From Locusta migratoria (Eukaryota > Arthropoda > Insecta > Orthoptera > Acrididae), in assembly GCA_026315105.1 (NCBI GenBank), contig CM048753.1:70347547-70411546 (forward strand): a stretch of 64,000 nt of DNA. Reading direction: 5' to 3'. The stretch's first letter is position 1. Every line of letters begins with the position of its first letter. The notes under the pieces are model-generated. The model did not search any database. It saw only the letters and a list, made by a program, of their open reading frames with translations, and was not told where the DNA came from. This document shows, one piece after another, positions 10,801 through 21,610 of this stretch. A program made the position numbers and the translations under genes.

Positions 10801-11720
10801 ATACTAGCTGAGAACCCTGAGTTGCCCGGGTATTTATTTATTCCTGCCTTCAGTTAGTACTTTTCCTACCCACTCTCTCTCTCTCTGTCCATCTCCTTTT
10901 TTCTAAAATAGCATGTTACATTTATCAGAGGATATATAAGAAATAAAAAAATCACACTTAAAAATTCACTTGTTTCGAAGAATCCAATCACGAAATTCAA
11001 CAATAATAATAATATCACAGATCGATCACTTGATGTAATGCGCGAAACGTCAAATCGATGTTTTAAAATAGATGTATTTTTTACTGCTTTATTTATTTGT
11101 TCTTAAATTGTAGCACACATAGACCAAAGATATAGTCTGTGGCATCACGTTTTGCTGTATGTAACCTCCTTTCTATATAGTCGTAATCGTAATCGCTGGC
11201 CTTCAGTCCGATTTTTTTTATAATCTGACGACTTTGAACCACCGTATCTTCCACCCCCTTATAGCTATCGGCACAGAACTGCTATGGTGTACAACGGGAG
11301 ACTTCGGACAACAATTACAGAGACCGTTCGTTTGCGTTCTGTAGTTTTCGCTGCAGAGCGAAATATTAACGCACACACACGTAGAATTTTATATAGACCG
11401 ATAACTTTCCATCCCAATATACTCCACCCTTTTATCATTATCAACCCTCAAGCAACAATGCAAGCAATAAAACCATTTTCAAAGAGTAGGCTAAATATAA
11501 CTTTCAAAGAGTAATTATTGTTCCGCATTTCGCGTTATATTCTTCAAATTACTAAGTATCTATCCGATCGCCATAAAACCGTGCCTAAAGCCTTCCCCGG
11601 GTAGACATTAGTAACTTTTCAAATTTTCAGCTCTTTATGTCTTGTGGTTCAGATGTGATAAACGTACACCGAACAGACAATCAGATTTATAGATATATAT
11701 TACTTCTGAGTGTAACATAA
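10801..11720. repeat. interspersed repeat R, copy 1
   Basis: This stretch matches 58445-59770 (copy 2): TTTCGAAGAATCCAATC, GATCGATCACTTGATGTAATG, CTATGGTGTACAACGGGAG and AGACTTCGGACAACAATTAC. It starts near ACTAGCTGAGAACCCTGAG, TTGCCCGGGTATTTATTTA, a motif also seen near 53125. The minus strand about 11115-11262 encodes a peptide conserved with copy 2. The SINE of copy 2 is absent, so this copy is the empty site. Class unknown. Confidence 0.75.
11115..11262 (-). pseudogene. conserved unknown peptide in repeat R, copy 1
   Basis: An open minus-strand frame reads VEDTVVQSRQIIKKIGLKAS, then ERRLHTAKRDATDYIFGLCV. Copy 2 (58726-58926) reads EDIVVKSRQIIKKKLGLKAS and ARRLLTAKRDATDHIFGLCV. Frame is kept despite base changes and a one-codon indel, which suggests past coding selection. 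I do not recognise the family. Confidence 0.5.
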
Positions 11721-11825
11721 CGCAGATCGAATTATGCTTGAAACTTGATATTTCTGAGTATTTCTCTTAATTCAGAATCATAATTCTTCATAACCACAAC
11801 ATCGAACGGTAAACGTATCTACCCA

Positions 11826-12006
11826 GTGTTGTTGTTGTTGTTGTTGTTGTGATCTTCAGTCCGTAGACTGGTTTGATGCAGCTCTCCAGGCTACTCTATA
11901 TCGCATAAGCCTCTTCATGTCTGAGAACAGCAATCCAACTCCCTTTAAATCTGTTTCGTCTCAAAGTCTACCTATGCTAATTTTACGCCAACGCTCCCCT
12001 ACAATA
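11826..12006 (-). mobile_element. LINE family 2-like 3' end fragment
   Basis: The minus strand ends in a (CAA)n tail preceded by the family 2 3' UTR signature (CTGCATCAAACCAGTCTACGG, reversed as seen). It is diverged from the other copies and cut by the Tc1 element that follows. Confidence 0.65.
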
Positions 12007-12690
12007 CTACACTCCTCGCCATTAAGATTGCTACACCATGATGATGACGTGCTACAGACGTGAAATATATTTAACCGACAGGAAGAAGAAGCTGTGATAT
12101 GCAAATGATTGGCTTTTCAGAGCATTCACACAAGGTTGGCGCCGGTGGCGACACCTACAACGTGCTGACATGAGGAAAGTTTCCATCCGATTTCTCATAC
12201 ACAAACAGCAGTTGACCGGCGTTGCCTGGTGAAACGTTGTTGTGATGCCTCGTGCAAGGAGGAGAATGCGTACCATCACGTTTCCGACTTCGAAAAAAGT
12301 CGGATTGTAGCCTATCGCGATTGCGGTTTATTGCATCGCGACATTGCTGTTCGCGTTGGCGGTGATCCAATGACTTTTAGCAGAATTATGGAATCGGTGG
12401 GTTCAGGAGGGCAATACGGAACGCCGTGCTGGAACCCAACGGCCTCGTATCACTAGCAGTCGAGATGACAGGCATCTTATCCGCATGGCTGTAACGGATC
12501 GTGCAGCCACGACTCGATCCCTGAGTCAACAGATCTAGTTTGCAAGACAACAACCATCTGGACGAACAGTTCGACGACGTTTGCAGCAGCATGGACTATC
12601 AGCTCGGAGACCATGGCTGCGGTTACCCTTTACGCTGCATCACAGACAGGAGCGCCTGCGATGGTGTACGCAACGACGAACCTGTGTGCA
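12007..12690 (+). pseudogene. Tc1-like transposase, 5' part
   Basis: A terminus-like TACACTCCTCGCCATTAAG at about 12008 precedes an ATG at 12245. The frames read MPRARRRMRTIT, then DFEKSRIVAYRDCGLLHRDI, MTFSRIM, then NRWVQEGNTERRAGTQRPR, HLIRMAVTDRAATTRSLSQQ, TVRRRLQQHGLSARRP. These are the paired-like HTH and the RPR-type AT-hook/NLS segments of Tc1-like transposases. Two frame changes and one stop (near 12536) inactivate it. It continues at 13979 after a 1.3-kb insertion. Confidence 0.85.
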
Positions 12691-13978
12691 GTAGAGCACT
12701 GTACAGTACAAGCACAACAATCCGCCATTTTGAATCCCACGTTCAAGGCGCGCATTTTAAGACTATGGAACACTTACGCTTTTTAATATCTTGTTAAGAC
12801 CATTAAATATACTTTCCTAATTCAGAAAATATTTCATCATAGTAAATTTATTGGCTTACTTTTAAGAGACAAGCAACTAAAAGTTAGTGATTAGAGGGAT
12901 ATTTAGAGATATGATACATTGATTTACATTCCATATTAAGACATATGTTGCCGTTCTAAATGTTTACCAAATAAAGTTATAATACGTTGCAATTATAGTA
13001 TTTTCTGGTGTATAAATCCTGCATCTAAATACGTTTACGGTAACTAAAGAGTTTAATTCGAAAACAGTTATGGAAAAATGTTACATAGCGATACTGTACT
13101 TTCCGTATTGCCCCCTCTAATGTTTCGCGTATTATACACACAGCGTATTTAATCAGAGATGATTTCACGTCAAAAATGTGTTTAATAACTTTGAACGTCT
13201 GGTTTCGTTAGAATACGACTAAATAATGTCTATCTGGTAGCATGCACTTTGAAATAAAGTGTATGTCGTATGCTAAGTTTTGAATTTAATGCCTTTCACG
13301 TAGGAATTCTTTCCTGTTCCCATTCTTTGTGAAGTTCAATTTATTATTATCATAATTATAATTATTATTATTTGACATCCAATTCACATCTTGGCTCAGG
13401 CTTACATGTTCCCGTGTTGAGAGTCAGATTTAATTTAAAACACAAAACTAATGCGAAGTAATTTAAAAACCACTAGCTGGGTAAAGCCAACTGCAGTCAT
13501 TCATAACTTAAAATACAATTAACAGCCCTTATAATAACTTCTTAGTTGGTCCAAATAAAATCAAGAAAAGTAACTTTAATCATAATGTATGTTAATCTGT
13601 AGCAAAATTAAAATAAACCATTGTTTACAATCATAGGCTTATATTTTCATTACTACCTCCCTGTGAACCTAACTACAGAAATACATATAAAAACACGTTT
13701 TGTTCTTAACGTCACACAGATCGTTGCTCGATTTTGGCGTCTGGAATTTAGAAGCCACATTTACACCGATCTGCGTATGAAGGAAAACTTAAAGCGACCA
13801 TGCCTGCTATTATTTGATCAGTTCGGAGCTCCACAACCAACCATTTCCCACTGTGAACCAATAAAATCACAAAATATTCGCTGATTCACTTCGCTACACG
13901 ACACAAAGCATACAACACAGTCATCGGACTGGATTCAAAATGGCGGACTGTTCAGCTCGGTTTATCCAGAGCTTTAGG
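12691..13978. mobile_element. 1.29-kb insertion splitting the Tc1 element
   Basis: The Tc1 reading breaks at GTGCA (12686-12690) and resumes at GTGCA (13979-13983), giving a 5-bp duplication. The insert carries inverted repeats near its ends: TCCGCCATTTTGAATCC at about 12721 and GGATTCAAAATGGCGGA at about 13930. No protein is recognised inside. The family is unknown. Confidence 0.6.
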
Positions 13979-14165
13979 GTGCACGAATGGCAAAACGTCA
14001 TTTTTTCGGATGAATCCAGCTTCCGTGTAAAGCATCATGATGGTCGCATCCGTGTTTGGCGACATCGCAGTGAACGCACATTGGAGACGTGTATTCGTCA
14101 TCGCCGTACTCCTGCAGTGGGGTCAAGCTTTATGTTAATGGATGGTCCTCTCCCAGGTGAAAAAC
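13979..14165 (+). pseudogene. Tc1-like transposase, catalytic part
   Basis: Reads HEWQNVIFSDESSFRVKHHD, GRIRVWRHRSER. The Asp of FSDESSF is the second catalytic acid of the DDE triad, and RVRVWR-type is the usual following strand. The copy degenerates near 14150 before the third acid. It belongs with the 12007-12690 part. Confidence 0.85.
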
Positions 14166-15024
14166 TTTAATTCAAACATTTTTTTAAATTTGTATTTGTC
14201 CAAATACTCCGTAAAACAGTTTTAATGTATCACCCTCTATACTGGTTAACAGTACAGGAACATTCAACATAAAAGTTTTCTGGGTGTTGTACCGCGTGGT
14301 AATCGAAGATAGCTATTACTTTAATAACCGACGTTTCGGCCAACGTTACAGTTGCCTTCTTCTGGGCATACAGTTTACCGGGTCTTGAGGAAGAAAGCTG
14401 CAAACAGAATGTTAGCATTTATTCGAGCAATGCTTTGAATGCCACAATGACATTTCCATTGAAATGAGGGCACAAAGCCCTCTTATTATTGCACAATATC
14501 GGTTTCCTTTAACTCAGCTATTCGAGCCTTATCTTCAAAAGGAAGTAAGGGCAGGTGATCCGTCTTACCGAAAGCCACAGAACACTGCAACCCTTTGTGG
14601 CTCCATTTGCTTTCCTGGAAGTAAGCGAGGATTTTCTGCCCTGCAAGGTACGGCAATTCTGAAAAATGCACGGATCTATAAAGCTGTAAATGCTGCTCGT
14701 CTCTCATTTATCTCACAAAATCATCGCCTATTGTCGGTTTCTCAGAAGCAGCCAAAACAGTGTGTCTCTACCCTTAATCGGCATCTTTCAGGTGCTACGT
14801 AAACAGACCGTACTGTAGATTTATCCGTAGTAAAGAACTTCCCAAACTAAAGTCTCCCATTCGTAGAAACGGCGGAAAACCGATTGCTTTCGACTAATAT
14901 ACTCGGTCTTTCTCGCCTGACTCCCAAGTCTTCCTGTAACATTAATGTACATATCTAATATTGTTTTCGAACTATTTAATAACAAGTTTTTTTGCTGTAA
15001 TCGGTATATAGTAAATCACAATTT
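14166..15024. other. unassigned stretch
   Basis: No recognised gene. It includes a degenerate stem-loop on the minus strand near 14320-14370 (GAAGAAGGC...GGCCGAAAC) of the hammerhead-like kind seen elsewhere. A 112-codon open frame at 14464-14802 has no recognisable motif and is not called a gene. Confidence 0.45.
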
Positions 15025-15207
15025 GGCCGAGGGGACTGAGGCGCTCCATTCACGGTCTGCACGGCCACTACGGTCGGGGGTTCGGATCCCCCCTCGGGCA
15101 TGGATATTTGTGCCGTCCTTAGGATTAGCTAGTTCATAAGTAGTTTGTAAGTTTAGGGACTGATGACCCCGTAGTTAAGTCCCATAAGCTGTACAAACAT
15201 TCGAACA
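15025..15207 (+). mobile_element. SINE family A, 5'-truncated
   Basis: Begins within the A-box region (GGCCGAGGGGACTGAGG) and runs to CATTCGAACAT. The B box is changed to GGTTCGGATCC. The first ~14 bases are missing. Confidence 0.9.
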
Positions 15208-15244
15208 TAGGACAATGTAGAAATATAGTTTTGCAGCATTCCAT

Positions 15245-15408
15245 GCCACGGGGGAGTACCCGAGCGGTCTAGGGCACCTCGCTGCGGAGCGCGCGGTTGC
15301 TCGCTGTCGGAGGTTCGAGTCCTCCCTAGGGCATGAGTGTGTGTGTTGTCCTTAGATTAGTTTTTAAGCTACGGACTGAAGTCCACGCAGTTTGGTCCGA
15401 TAGATGTA
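15245..15408 (+). mobile_element. SINE family B
   Basis: GCCACGGGGGAGTACCCGAG, CGGTCTAGGGCACC, GGTTCGAGTCC, TGTGTGTTGTCCTTAG, TTTGGTCCGATAG. It is slightly shortened in the tail and ends directly at the truncated start of the LINE at 15409. Confidence 0.9.
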
Positions 15409-15572
15409 CGACTTATCTTAGAAGATAGGCTAAGAAAAAGCAAATCTACGTTTTTAGCGTTTGTCGATACGGAGAAAGCTTTTGACAATGTCGACTGGAA
15501 TACATTCTTCCAAATTCAGAAGGTAGCCAGGGTAAAATATAGGGAGCGAAGAGTTATATTCAACCTATACAG

Positions 15573-15766
15573 CCGGCCGCGGTGGCCGAGGGGACTAAGG
15601 CGCTCCAATCATGGTCTGCACGGACACTACGGTCGGGGGTTTGAATCCCCCCTTCAGTATGGATATTTGTGCCGTTCTTAGTTTTAGTTAGTTCATAAGT
15701 AGTTTGTAAGTTTAGGAACTGATGACCCCGTAGTTAAATCCTATAAGCTATACAAACATTTGAACA
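15573..15766 (+). mobile_element. SINE family A inserted in LINE family 2
   Basis: A full-length copy interrupts the LINE frame between VIFNLY and VYKNQT. The flanks AACCTATAC (15562-15570) and AACGTATAC (about 15765-15773) form a near-perfect target duplication. Confidence 0.9.
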
Positions 15767-15864
15767 ACGTATACAAAAACCAGACAGCAGTTATTAGAGT
15801 CAAAGGGCAATAAAGGGACGCAGAGGTTGGGGAGGGAGTAAAACAGGGTTGTAGCCTTTCCCCA

Positions 15865-16573
15865 GTGTTGTTCAATCTGTACATTGAGCAGACAGTGAAG
15901 GAATGGAAGGAGAAATTTGGAGAGGGCATTAAAGTGCAGGGAGAAGAAATAAAAACATTGCGGTTTGCCGATGACATAATAATTCTGTCAGAGAGCGCAA
16001 AAGATCTGGAACAGCAATTGAATGGAATGGACAGTGTCTTGAAAGGAAGAAATAAGATGAACATTAAAAAGAGTAAAACGAAGGTAATGGAATGCAATGT
16101 CAGAAAATCAGGCGACACTGAAGGAATTAGATTAGGTAATGAGACAATAAAAGTGGTTGATGAATTTTGTTATTCCGGTAGCAAGATAACTTCTGATGAC
16201 CGAAGTAAAGAAGATATAAAAGGCAGAATGGCTATGCGAAGAAAAGCTAAACTTGTTAACATCCAATATTAATTTAAATGTTAGGAAGTCCTTTCTGAAA
16301 GCATTTGTCTGCAGTGTAGCATTGTATGGGAGTGAAACGTGGACGATAAGGAGTTCAGAGAAAAAGATTATAGAAGCTTTTGAAATGTGGTGCTACAGAC
16401 AAATGGTGAAAATTAGATGGGTAGATTACGTAACTAATGAGGAGGGGCTTAACCGAATTGGGGAGAAAAGGAGATTCTGGCATATCCTGACTAAGAGAAG
16501 GGATAGATTCGTTGGACACATTATGAGACATCAAGGAATTGCCAACTTAGCAATAGAAGGAAGTGTGGTGTAA
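15865..16573 (+). pseudogene. LINE family 2 reverse transcriptase fragment
   Basis: An upstream GVKQGCSLSPVLFNLYIEQ leads into LRFADDIIIL, which holds the catalytic FADD box, then MNIKKSKTKVM and FCYSGSKITSD. A deletion near 16245 shifts the frame. The second part reads LYGSETWTIRSS, IEAFEMWCYRQM, RWVDYVTNEEGLNRIGEK and RDRFVGHIMRH, the conserved C-terminal region of these elements. The endonuclease domain is absent because of 5' truncation. Reverse transcription would have occurred at nicked genomic targets; this copy is dead. Confidence 0.85.
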
Positions 16574-16730
16574 AAATCGTAGAGGGAGACCGAGGGACGA
16601 ATACAGTAAGCAGATTCAAAAGGATGTAGGTTGCCGAACGTATTCTCAGATGAAGAGACTTGCATAGGACAGGGTAGCGTGGAGAACTGCATCAAACCAG
16701 TTTGCAGACTGAAGAGCACAACAATAACAG

Positions 16731-17779
16731 ATGTACAAACATTTTCCACCATTCAGGATTTCAGCTGACTTTATAATCGGTCGTGAGAGGTTCTCCACCC
16801 TCGTCATCCAAGCGGATCGTTCATTGTAGCACTAGTCAATAGCCAGATAGACTATCCTCACCACTGGAGTAGCCGCACATTCTGTTACGACAGCACTGGA
16901 GAGAGAAAAGCCAACTCCATTTTGACTCTGCGGAAACCCTCTCTTTCCGCAGTGAAATTAGGGCCTAACAGGAAAGAAGTACATCACCCGTTTCCGTCCT
17001 CGCAGCAAATTGCCTGACTCGCTAAAGCCTGGCGGAAATTCCCAGAGCTTCCGTTGCCGCAAGCAGAAATTTCATTTCGCGTCGCCGATCCATAAAGGGT
17101 CACTCTTGCGGTGTACGTGTGTCTTCTTGTTCCTGCCTCTTCTTTTCCCCACGCAGTCCTCGTTCCTCTTGCGGGAAATTTCTGGCCGGAATCTCTTTCC
17201 CGCAGGGCGGCGGCACATAAACTATTCTCGCCCGAAGGCGCCGAAATAACGAGTCTCGCTGGCCCTGTGGGGACCACGTCGACTTATTTCCCGCCGTTTT
17301 CCCAGGCTTACCGTGAAATACTGCCCGCACGGTGGTGGAACAGACTGGAGCCCATGCCGCAGTCTGACGCGTCCTCTGGTAATGGGAACGCGGTTGCGGG
17401 AAAGTGCTTTTCAGCACGGACGACTGTCTAGCGATAATTCACAGAGTGGGATACTGCTCGCAACGACAACACTTTGGCATTCAGCGCTCAGCGTCTAGTC
17501 GTTGCGGTATTAAGCCATGAGCAAGATGTTGGAAACAGGTCAGATGCGTCGGTAAGATTTCGCAGCATGATAGTGGTCTCGCCAAGTCAAGCGCACCTCT
17601 GTAGCACAGAATAGGGAGTAGATAGAAAGGAAACTCCCGCTGCAGTCTGTCGTCCAAAATTTAGTGCGCATGTGTGGAGTCGGTAATCTTGAAAGATAGT
17701 AAATGCGAGATCAATCCCTATTCTGTGTTGTCATAATGCACGATCTTTGAAGCGAGATGGCAGATAACTTTCCTTTGTC
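16731..17779. other. unassigned GC-rich stretch
   Basis: About 16930-17520 is clearly more GC-rich than its surroundings and is open in several frames on both strands, but no domain is seen. At 17601 CACAGAATAGGGAGT recurs inverted at 17717-17733, a loose hairpin that could mark the end of the THAP-bearing element that follows. Confidence 0.4.
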
Positions 17780-17997
17780 TTGTTAATTGTGTACTTCAAC
17801 TGCTTCAATCGCGTAATTGTAAACAAGCATTTGGTGCAGTGCAGTCAAAAGGTGGAAACATGTGTCAATAGCTGGAGCTGTTCCATTTTTATTACGAAAA
17901 GCAATAAAAGAAAAGGAGGCCAATGGTGTTCAGCTCCTGATTGCCGCAATAATTCTAATATAAATAAGGATATAAACTTCTTCACCTTCCCTAAATG
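17780..17997 (+). pseudogene. THAP zinc-finger exon remnant 2
   Basis: The frame ends GGQWCSAPDCRNNSNINKDI, NFFTFPKW. This is the N-terminal half of a THAP domain (C-X4-C-X-N, then FF-x-FPK). A consensus donor GTAAGTG starts at 17998, splitting the domain where THAP genes commonly have an intron. The true start is uncertain; the first Met of the open frame may be too early. The next exon is missing because a LINE fragment begins at 18042. It may be a P-element 5' exon or a host gene piece; the former is more likely given the setting. Confidence 0.6.
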
Positions 17998-18041
17998 GTA
18001 AGTGAACGTCGCTATATATTTAGTAAAAGTTAAAAATTATC

Positions 18042-18510
18042 CATCCAATATTAATTTAAATGTTAGGAAGTCCTTTCTGAAAGCATTTGTCTGGAGTGCA
18101 GTATTGTATGGCAGTGAAACGCGGACGACAAGGAGTTACAGATAAAAAGATGATAGAAGCTTTTGAAATGTGGTGCTACAGACGGATGGTGAAGATTAGA
18201 AGGGTAGATCACGTGACTAATGAGGAGGTGCTTCACCGAATTGAGCAGAAAGGAAATTCTGGCATATCCTGATTAAGAGAAGGGATAAATTGGTAGGACA
18301 CATTCTGAGACATCGAGGAATTGTCAACTTAGCATTAGAAGTAAGCGTGTAGGTTACAAATCTTAGAGGGAGACCGAGGGACGAATACAGTAAGCAGATT
18401 CAAAAGGATGTAGGTTGCCGAACGTATTGTCAGATGAACAGACTGGCACAGGACAGGGTAGCGTGGAGAGTTGCATCAAACCAGTCTGCGGACTGAAAAC
18501 CACAGCAACG
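18042..18510 (+). mobile_element. LINE family 2 fragment
   Basis: Starts at CATCCAATATTAATTTAAATG and ends at CACAGCAACG. Encoded fragments include IEAFEMWCYRRM, RRVDHVTNEEVLHRIEQK. Frames are broken. It is a 5'-truncated copy lacking the FADD region. Confidence 0.85.
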
Positions 18511-18533
18511 AGAACTATAGCCAACCTTTATTA

Positions 18534-18730
18534 TTATTATTATTTTAAGTTAAACTTAAGGGACTTAACTACAGGGTCATCAGTCCCTAAACTTACAAAC
18601 TACTTATCGACTAATTTATATTAAAGACGACACAAATATACATGCCCGAGGAGGGATTCTAATCCCCTACCATAGCGGCCGTGCAGACTGTGACTGAAAC
18701 GCCGCAGACCGCTCGGCCACTGCGGCCGGC
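18534..18730 (-). mobile_element. SINE family A with 14-bp target duplication
   Basis: A minus-strand copy, diverged in the head (ATTCTAATCC for the B box). GCCAACCTTTATTA occurs at 18520-18533 and 18731-18744 as a perfect target-site duplication. Confidence 0.9.
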
Positions 18731-19008
18731 GCCAACCTTTATTACTATGAGTCAAACATATGTCAATAGCGACAAGCAGTAGTCGCACAGCTAAGGAAGT
18801 GTTTTGAAAATTCTTCTAATAACATTTTAACTTCTGATTTCAATTTGTCTCAGAATTTTCGAAATTTTGTGACAATTATAACCCTTTCTTAATTCCACCT
18901 ATATTGTTGTTTTCTAAAAGTTCTAGATCCTAGAAAATTTCACACAGACAGAAGTAAAAGGTGTATCATTAACGAAAATGTGAACACTCATTGCTGTATT
19001 AACCGTAA

Positions 19009-19358
19009 GGAGAGGCATTGAATTAAAATTTATGCTGTGGCCGGGATTCGAACCCAGGACCACCTAGTTACTAGGTAGGTGCTTTAATCCACTGAAATAA
19101 ACAGCGTTGTAGCCAAAGCGACTACACCGACTGTCTTAAAGCAAGTCTCCCTCCACACAACATACTTTGATTCTGTCTCATGTTCCCTGTGAAATGCTAT
19201 TCCAATGTAGTAGAGCCCTGGAAATTTGAACGGTCCGTGTAGTTGCATTGGCTACAACGATGTGTTAGCCGAGTGGTCTAAAGCACCTAACTAGTAAGTA
19301 GGAGGTCCCGTGTTCGAATCCAGGCTACAGCATAAATTTTATTTCAAATACCTCTCCT
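19009..19358. mobile_element. tRNA-ended foldback element, type 1
   Basis: The left end (minus strand) and the right end (plus strand) are both tRNA-like: GTGTTAGCCGAGTGGTCTAA, CCTAACTAGTAAGTAGGAGG, GTTCGAATCCAGGCTACAGC on the right and the complement on the left. The outer flanks AGGAGAGGCATTGAATTAAA and TTTATTTCAAATACCTCTCC are also inverted. The middle (about 19120-19250) is not obviously symmetric. Two tRNA-derived heads therefore face outward from one element. Confidence 0.65.
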
Positions 19359-19684
19359 CATATTTAATATCTTTTGCGGTGTCGCACAAGTCCAAAGTGC
19401 GCGCCACGTACTTTCGCCGCGCGCCGCCATGCACGCACGGCGCGGCGTTCTTACGACGACAGCCACGAGCGCCCTCTGCTGCAACTCCGCTCGTGGCCAC
19501 GACTGCTGCATCGGCCACTTGGAAATGACTTGCGAATCAGATAGGCACCAGTTTAGACTTGGCCATCGGATAGGCACTAGGAATCATCAGTAGGCAGGCC
19601 TCTATCTAAACTATGTATCAACATTATACTAGTCTGCTGCTCTCCAAGTTAAGTGATGTATTCTCTATGAAATATATATCTCGT
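19359..19684. other. unassigned stretch
   Basis: A short GC-rich part (19395-19510, CGCGCCGCCATGCACG region) with no recognisable protein; otherwise nothing seen. Confidence 0.45.
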
Positions 19685-20655
19685 TCTAATTTATTTTATT
19701 TTTATTTTATTTATTGATTTATTTAGCCTGATCAGATTAGGGCCATCAGGCCCTCTCTTACATCGGACCAGGGTTTTACACATACAATATTTCTTTACAT
19801 GTGAGTTACCTATAACATAATAATGATTTTTACAGATGAACAGTTAATAACATTATTTATACAGGTTGATTACATGTAAAAGGATGTAAATAAAAGGTAA
19901 TAACTTAACTCTACATATGTAATAACTTAACTCTAAATAGGATTAATACTAACAGTACCACTGAGACACCTTCTGCTGCTGCTGCTGGTGTAATAATAGA
20001 AGTAACAACATTTATATTAGCAGATACAATATTTACTTTTGAATATATCGAGACTGATTAACGCATGGCGAATTCTGACAGAAGCTGTACCTGGCGAGAG
20101 CAATGGCAGTTGAAGAATATCTGGGAGGAGGAATGGATGTGACGTACCTGGACCGTAGGGTAATAAAGACTGGCGTCATTATTGCTTTAGTAGATAATCC
20201 ATTAACTGTCGTTTGAAGCTGGCAGTGTTATTCAGGTCTCTGATATACTGAGGTAGATTGTTCCAGAGCCTGGTTCCTGCTACTGAGAAGGATTTTGAGA
20301 AACCGGCTGAGTGATGGATAGGGACAGAAAGGGTTTTGCTCTGACAGGAACGAGTAGTTCTTTTATGTTGATCAGATAAGAGTGTTAAGGTCGAGGAAAG
20401 ATATGAGGGACAGTGTACGTTGATAAGAGAGTAGAGGAAACAGAGTGTATGAAAATCTCTGCGCTTGTCAGCACGGAGCCAGGATAGTTGCTTATAAGAT
20501 GGTGAAATGTGATCAAAGAGACGGATGTTACATATATATCGAACGCAGGCATTCATGATTAGTTCCAGACGTCGTGAGCTTTCCCAAGAGAGACCTTGCA
20601 AGATAACATCACCGTAATCAATAATTGGAATTACAAGCGTTTGGCTAGTGTTTCT
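19685..20655 (-). mobile_element. LINE family 4, 3' part
   Basis: The 3' UTR end contains GAGGGCCTGATGGCCCTAATC, here read on the minus strand around 19735-19765, then an (AATAA)n-like tail. The coding part is described separately. The copy is 5'-truncated near 20655. Confidence 0.75.
20179..20655 (-). pseudogene. LINE family 4 reverse transcriptase C-terminus
   Basis: The minus-strand frame reads LVIPIIDYGDVILQGLS, then MNACVRYICNIRLFDHISP, WLRADKRRDFHTLCFLYSLI, and near the end FSVAGTRLWNNLPQYIR. This is the conserved region after the RT thumb of CR1/L2/Daphne-like elements, where a final W-N-x-LP-x-x-IR motif precedes the stop. The catalytic FADD part is lost by truncation. The frame is intact over 140 codons, so the copy is fairly young. 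Confidence 0.8.
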
Positions 20656-21610
20656 AGTTTCTGCTGTCCCACTGGCTGGTCACTTCCGTACCTGCACACG
20701 CGTGCATCCTTTATTCCTGTGTCGGTCTCTTTCTACTCGGCCACCGACACCTACGACGGAAACGAGACACAAAAGCGGCGACGAGGATGGGATACAAAAC
20801 CTTTGGTATAACGACACAATGTTGTCTCAAGGAATTGTATTATTTGTTGATACTCGTTGCTCTATTTCTGGCGTGGAAAGTACTTTGGACACCGAATGTG
20901 TAAACGAAAGGCAAATAAAGTCGTAAAGTATGGACACTTGTAAAGCGATACGTAGCAACATCTCCCTACAATGAAACTAGTTGAGCACCGTGCCCCCTGT
21001 TACTCATAAAAATGAACTCGTCTTATACAGGACAAAGTTGCTGCCTCGTTTCCGAACACCACCCCCGGCCTCCCTCCTGTATTAAAGGGAGAAATTTTCA
21101 TCCCGAGCACTCACCTTATTCGCCGCCTGCTCGAGATTCAGAAACTCGTAAAAGTGGGCCCTCATAACGGATGAGGCGGATGAGGCGGACCTCAAGTTTG
21201 TTTCCTCCACGCTTTATAGTCGGCTTCAACTCTACGGCTGGCAGTTTCTTTGAAGACTGCTTGTTCTACACTGGACCCCACTGCTCAGAGGTTACTGAAT
21301 ATTAAAGGGACCAAAAGTATTATCTGGCGCTCCGTTTCTTACTTAACGAGTTTTTACTCAGTATTATACGAGCATCGTGTGATGAAAAATTCAGCACATT
21401 TTTCTTCTAAAAAAATGGAAATAAAATTTCTTTTCGTAAAATACCTTCCACTCCATAAAGCCATCTCGTACAGCAACCAGTGCAATCTAATTTCTAATAA
21501 TATACACTCTTTCTTGGAAAAATGTATATCTATTATTGCGTTTTCCGTTCTGGGGCATCATCAGAATCGAGAAAATATAAGGAAATAGATTACTCCTCAC
21601 GTTGTTTTAT
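20656..21610. other. unassigned stretch
   Basis: At 20772-20791 AAAGCGGCGACGAGGATGGG resembles the leader after an LTR in some insect Ty3-like elements, but no second LTR, gag or pol is visible. Nothing else recognised. Confidence 0.35.

Larger units (their letters stand above)
15409..16730 (+). mobile_element. LINE family 2 (CAA-tailed non-LTR), 5'-truncated copy
   Basis: The copy starts inside the reverse-transcriptase domain (AFVDTEKAFDNVDW), runs through the 3' UTR (CATCAAACCAGTTTGCAGACTG) and ends in an ACAACAATAACA tail. A family A SINE (15573-15766) splits it. It is the longest coding copy of this family here. The family resembles the widespread insect 'endonuclease-reverse transcriptase' elements; I do not assign the clade. 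Confidence 0.85.

Noticed and set aside
14464..14802. 112-codon plus-strand open frame
   Set aside because: No motif and no conserved copy in the window.
16984..17431. Overlapping open frames of 80-106 codons on both strands
   Set aside because: GC-rich composition opens many frames at once; no domain or codon preference seen.
20772..20791. LTR retrotransposon primer-binding region
   Set aside because: AAAGCGGCGACGAGGATGGG is suggestive, but no LTR pair, gag or pol is present; not enough support.
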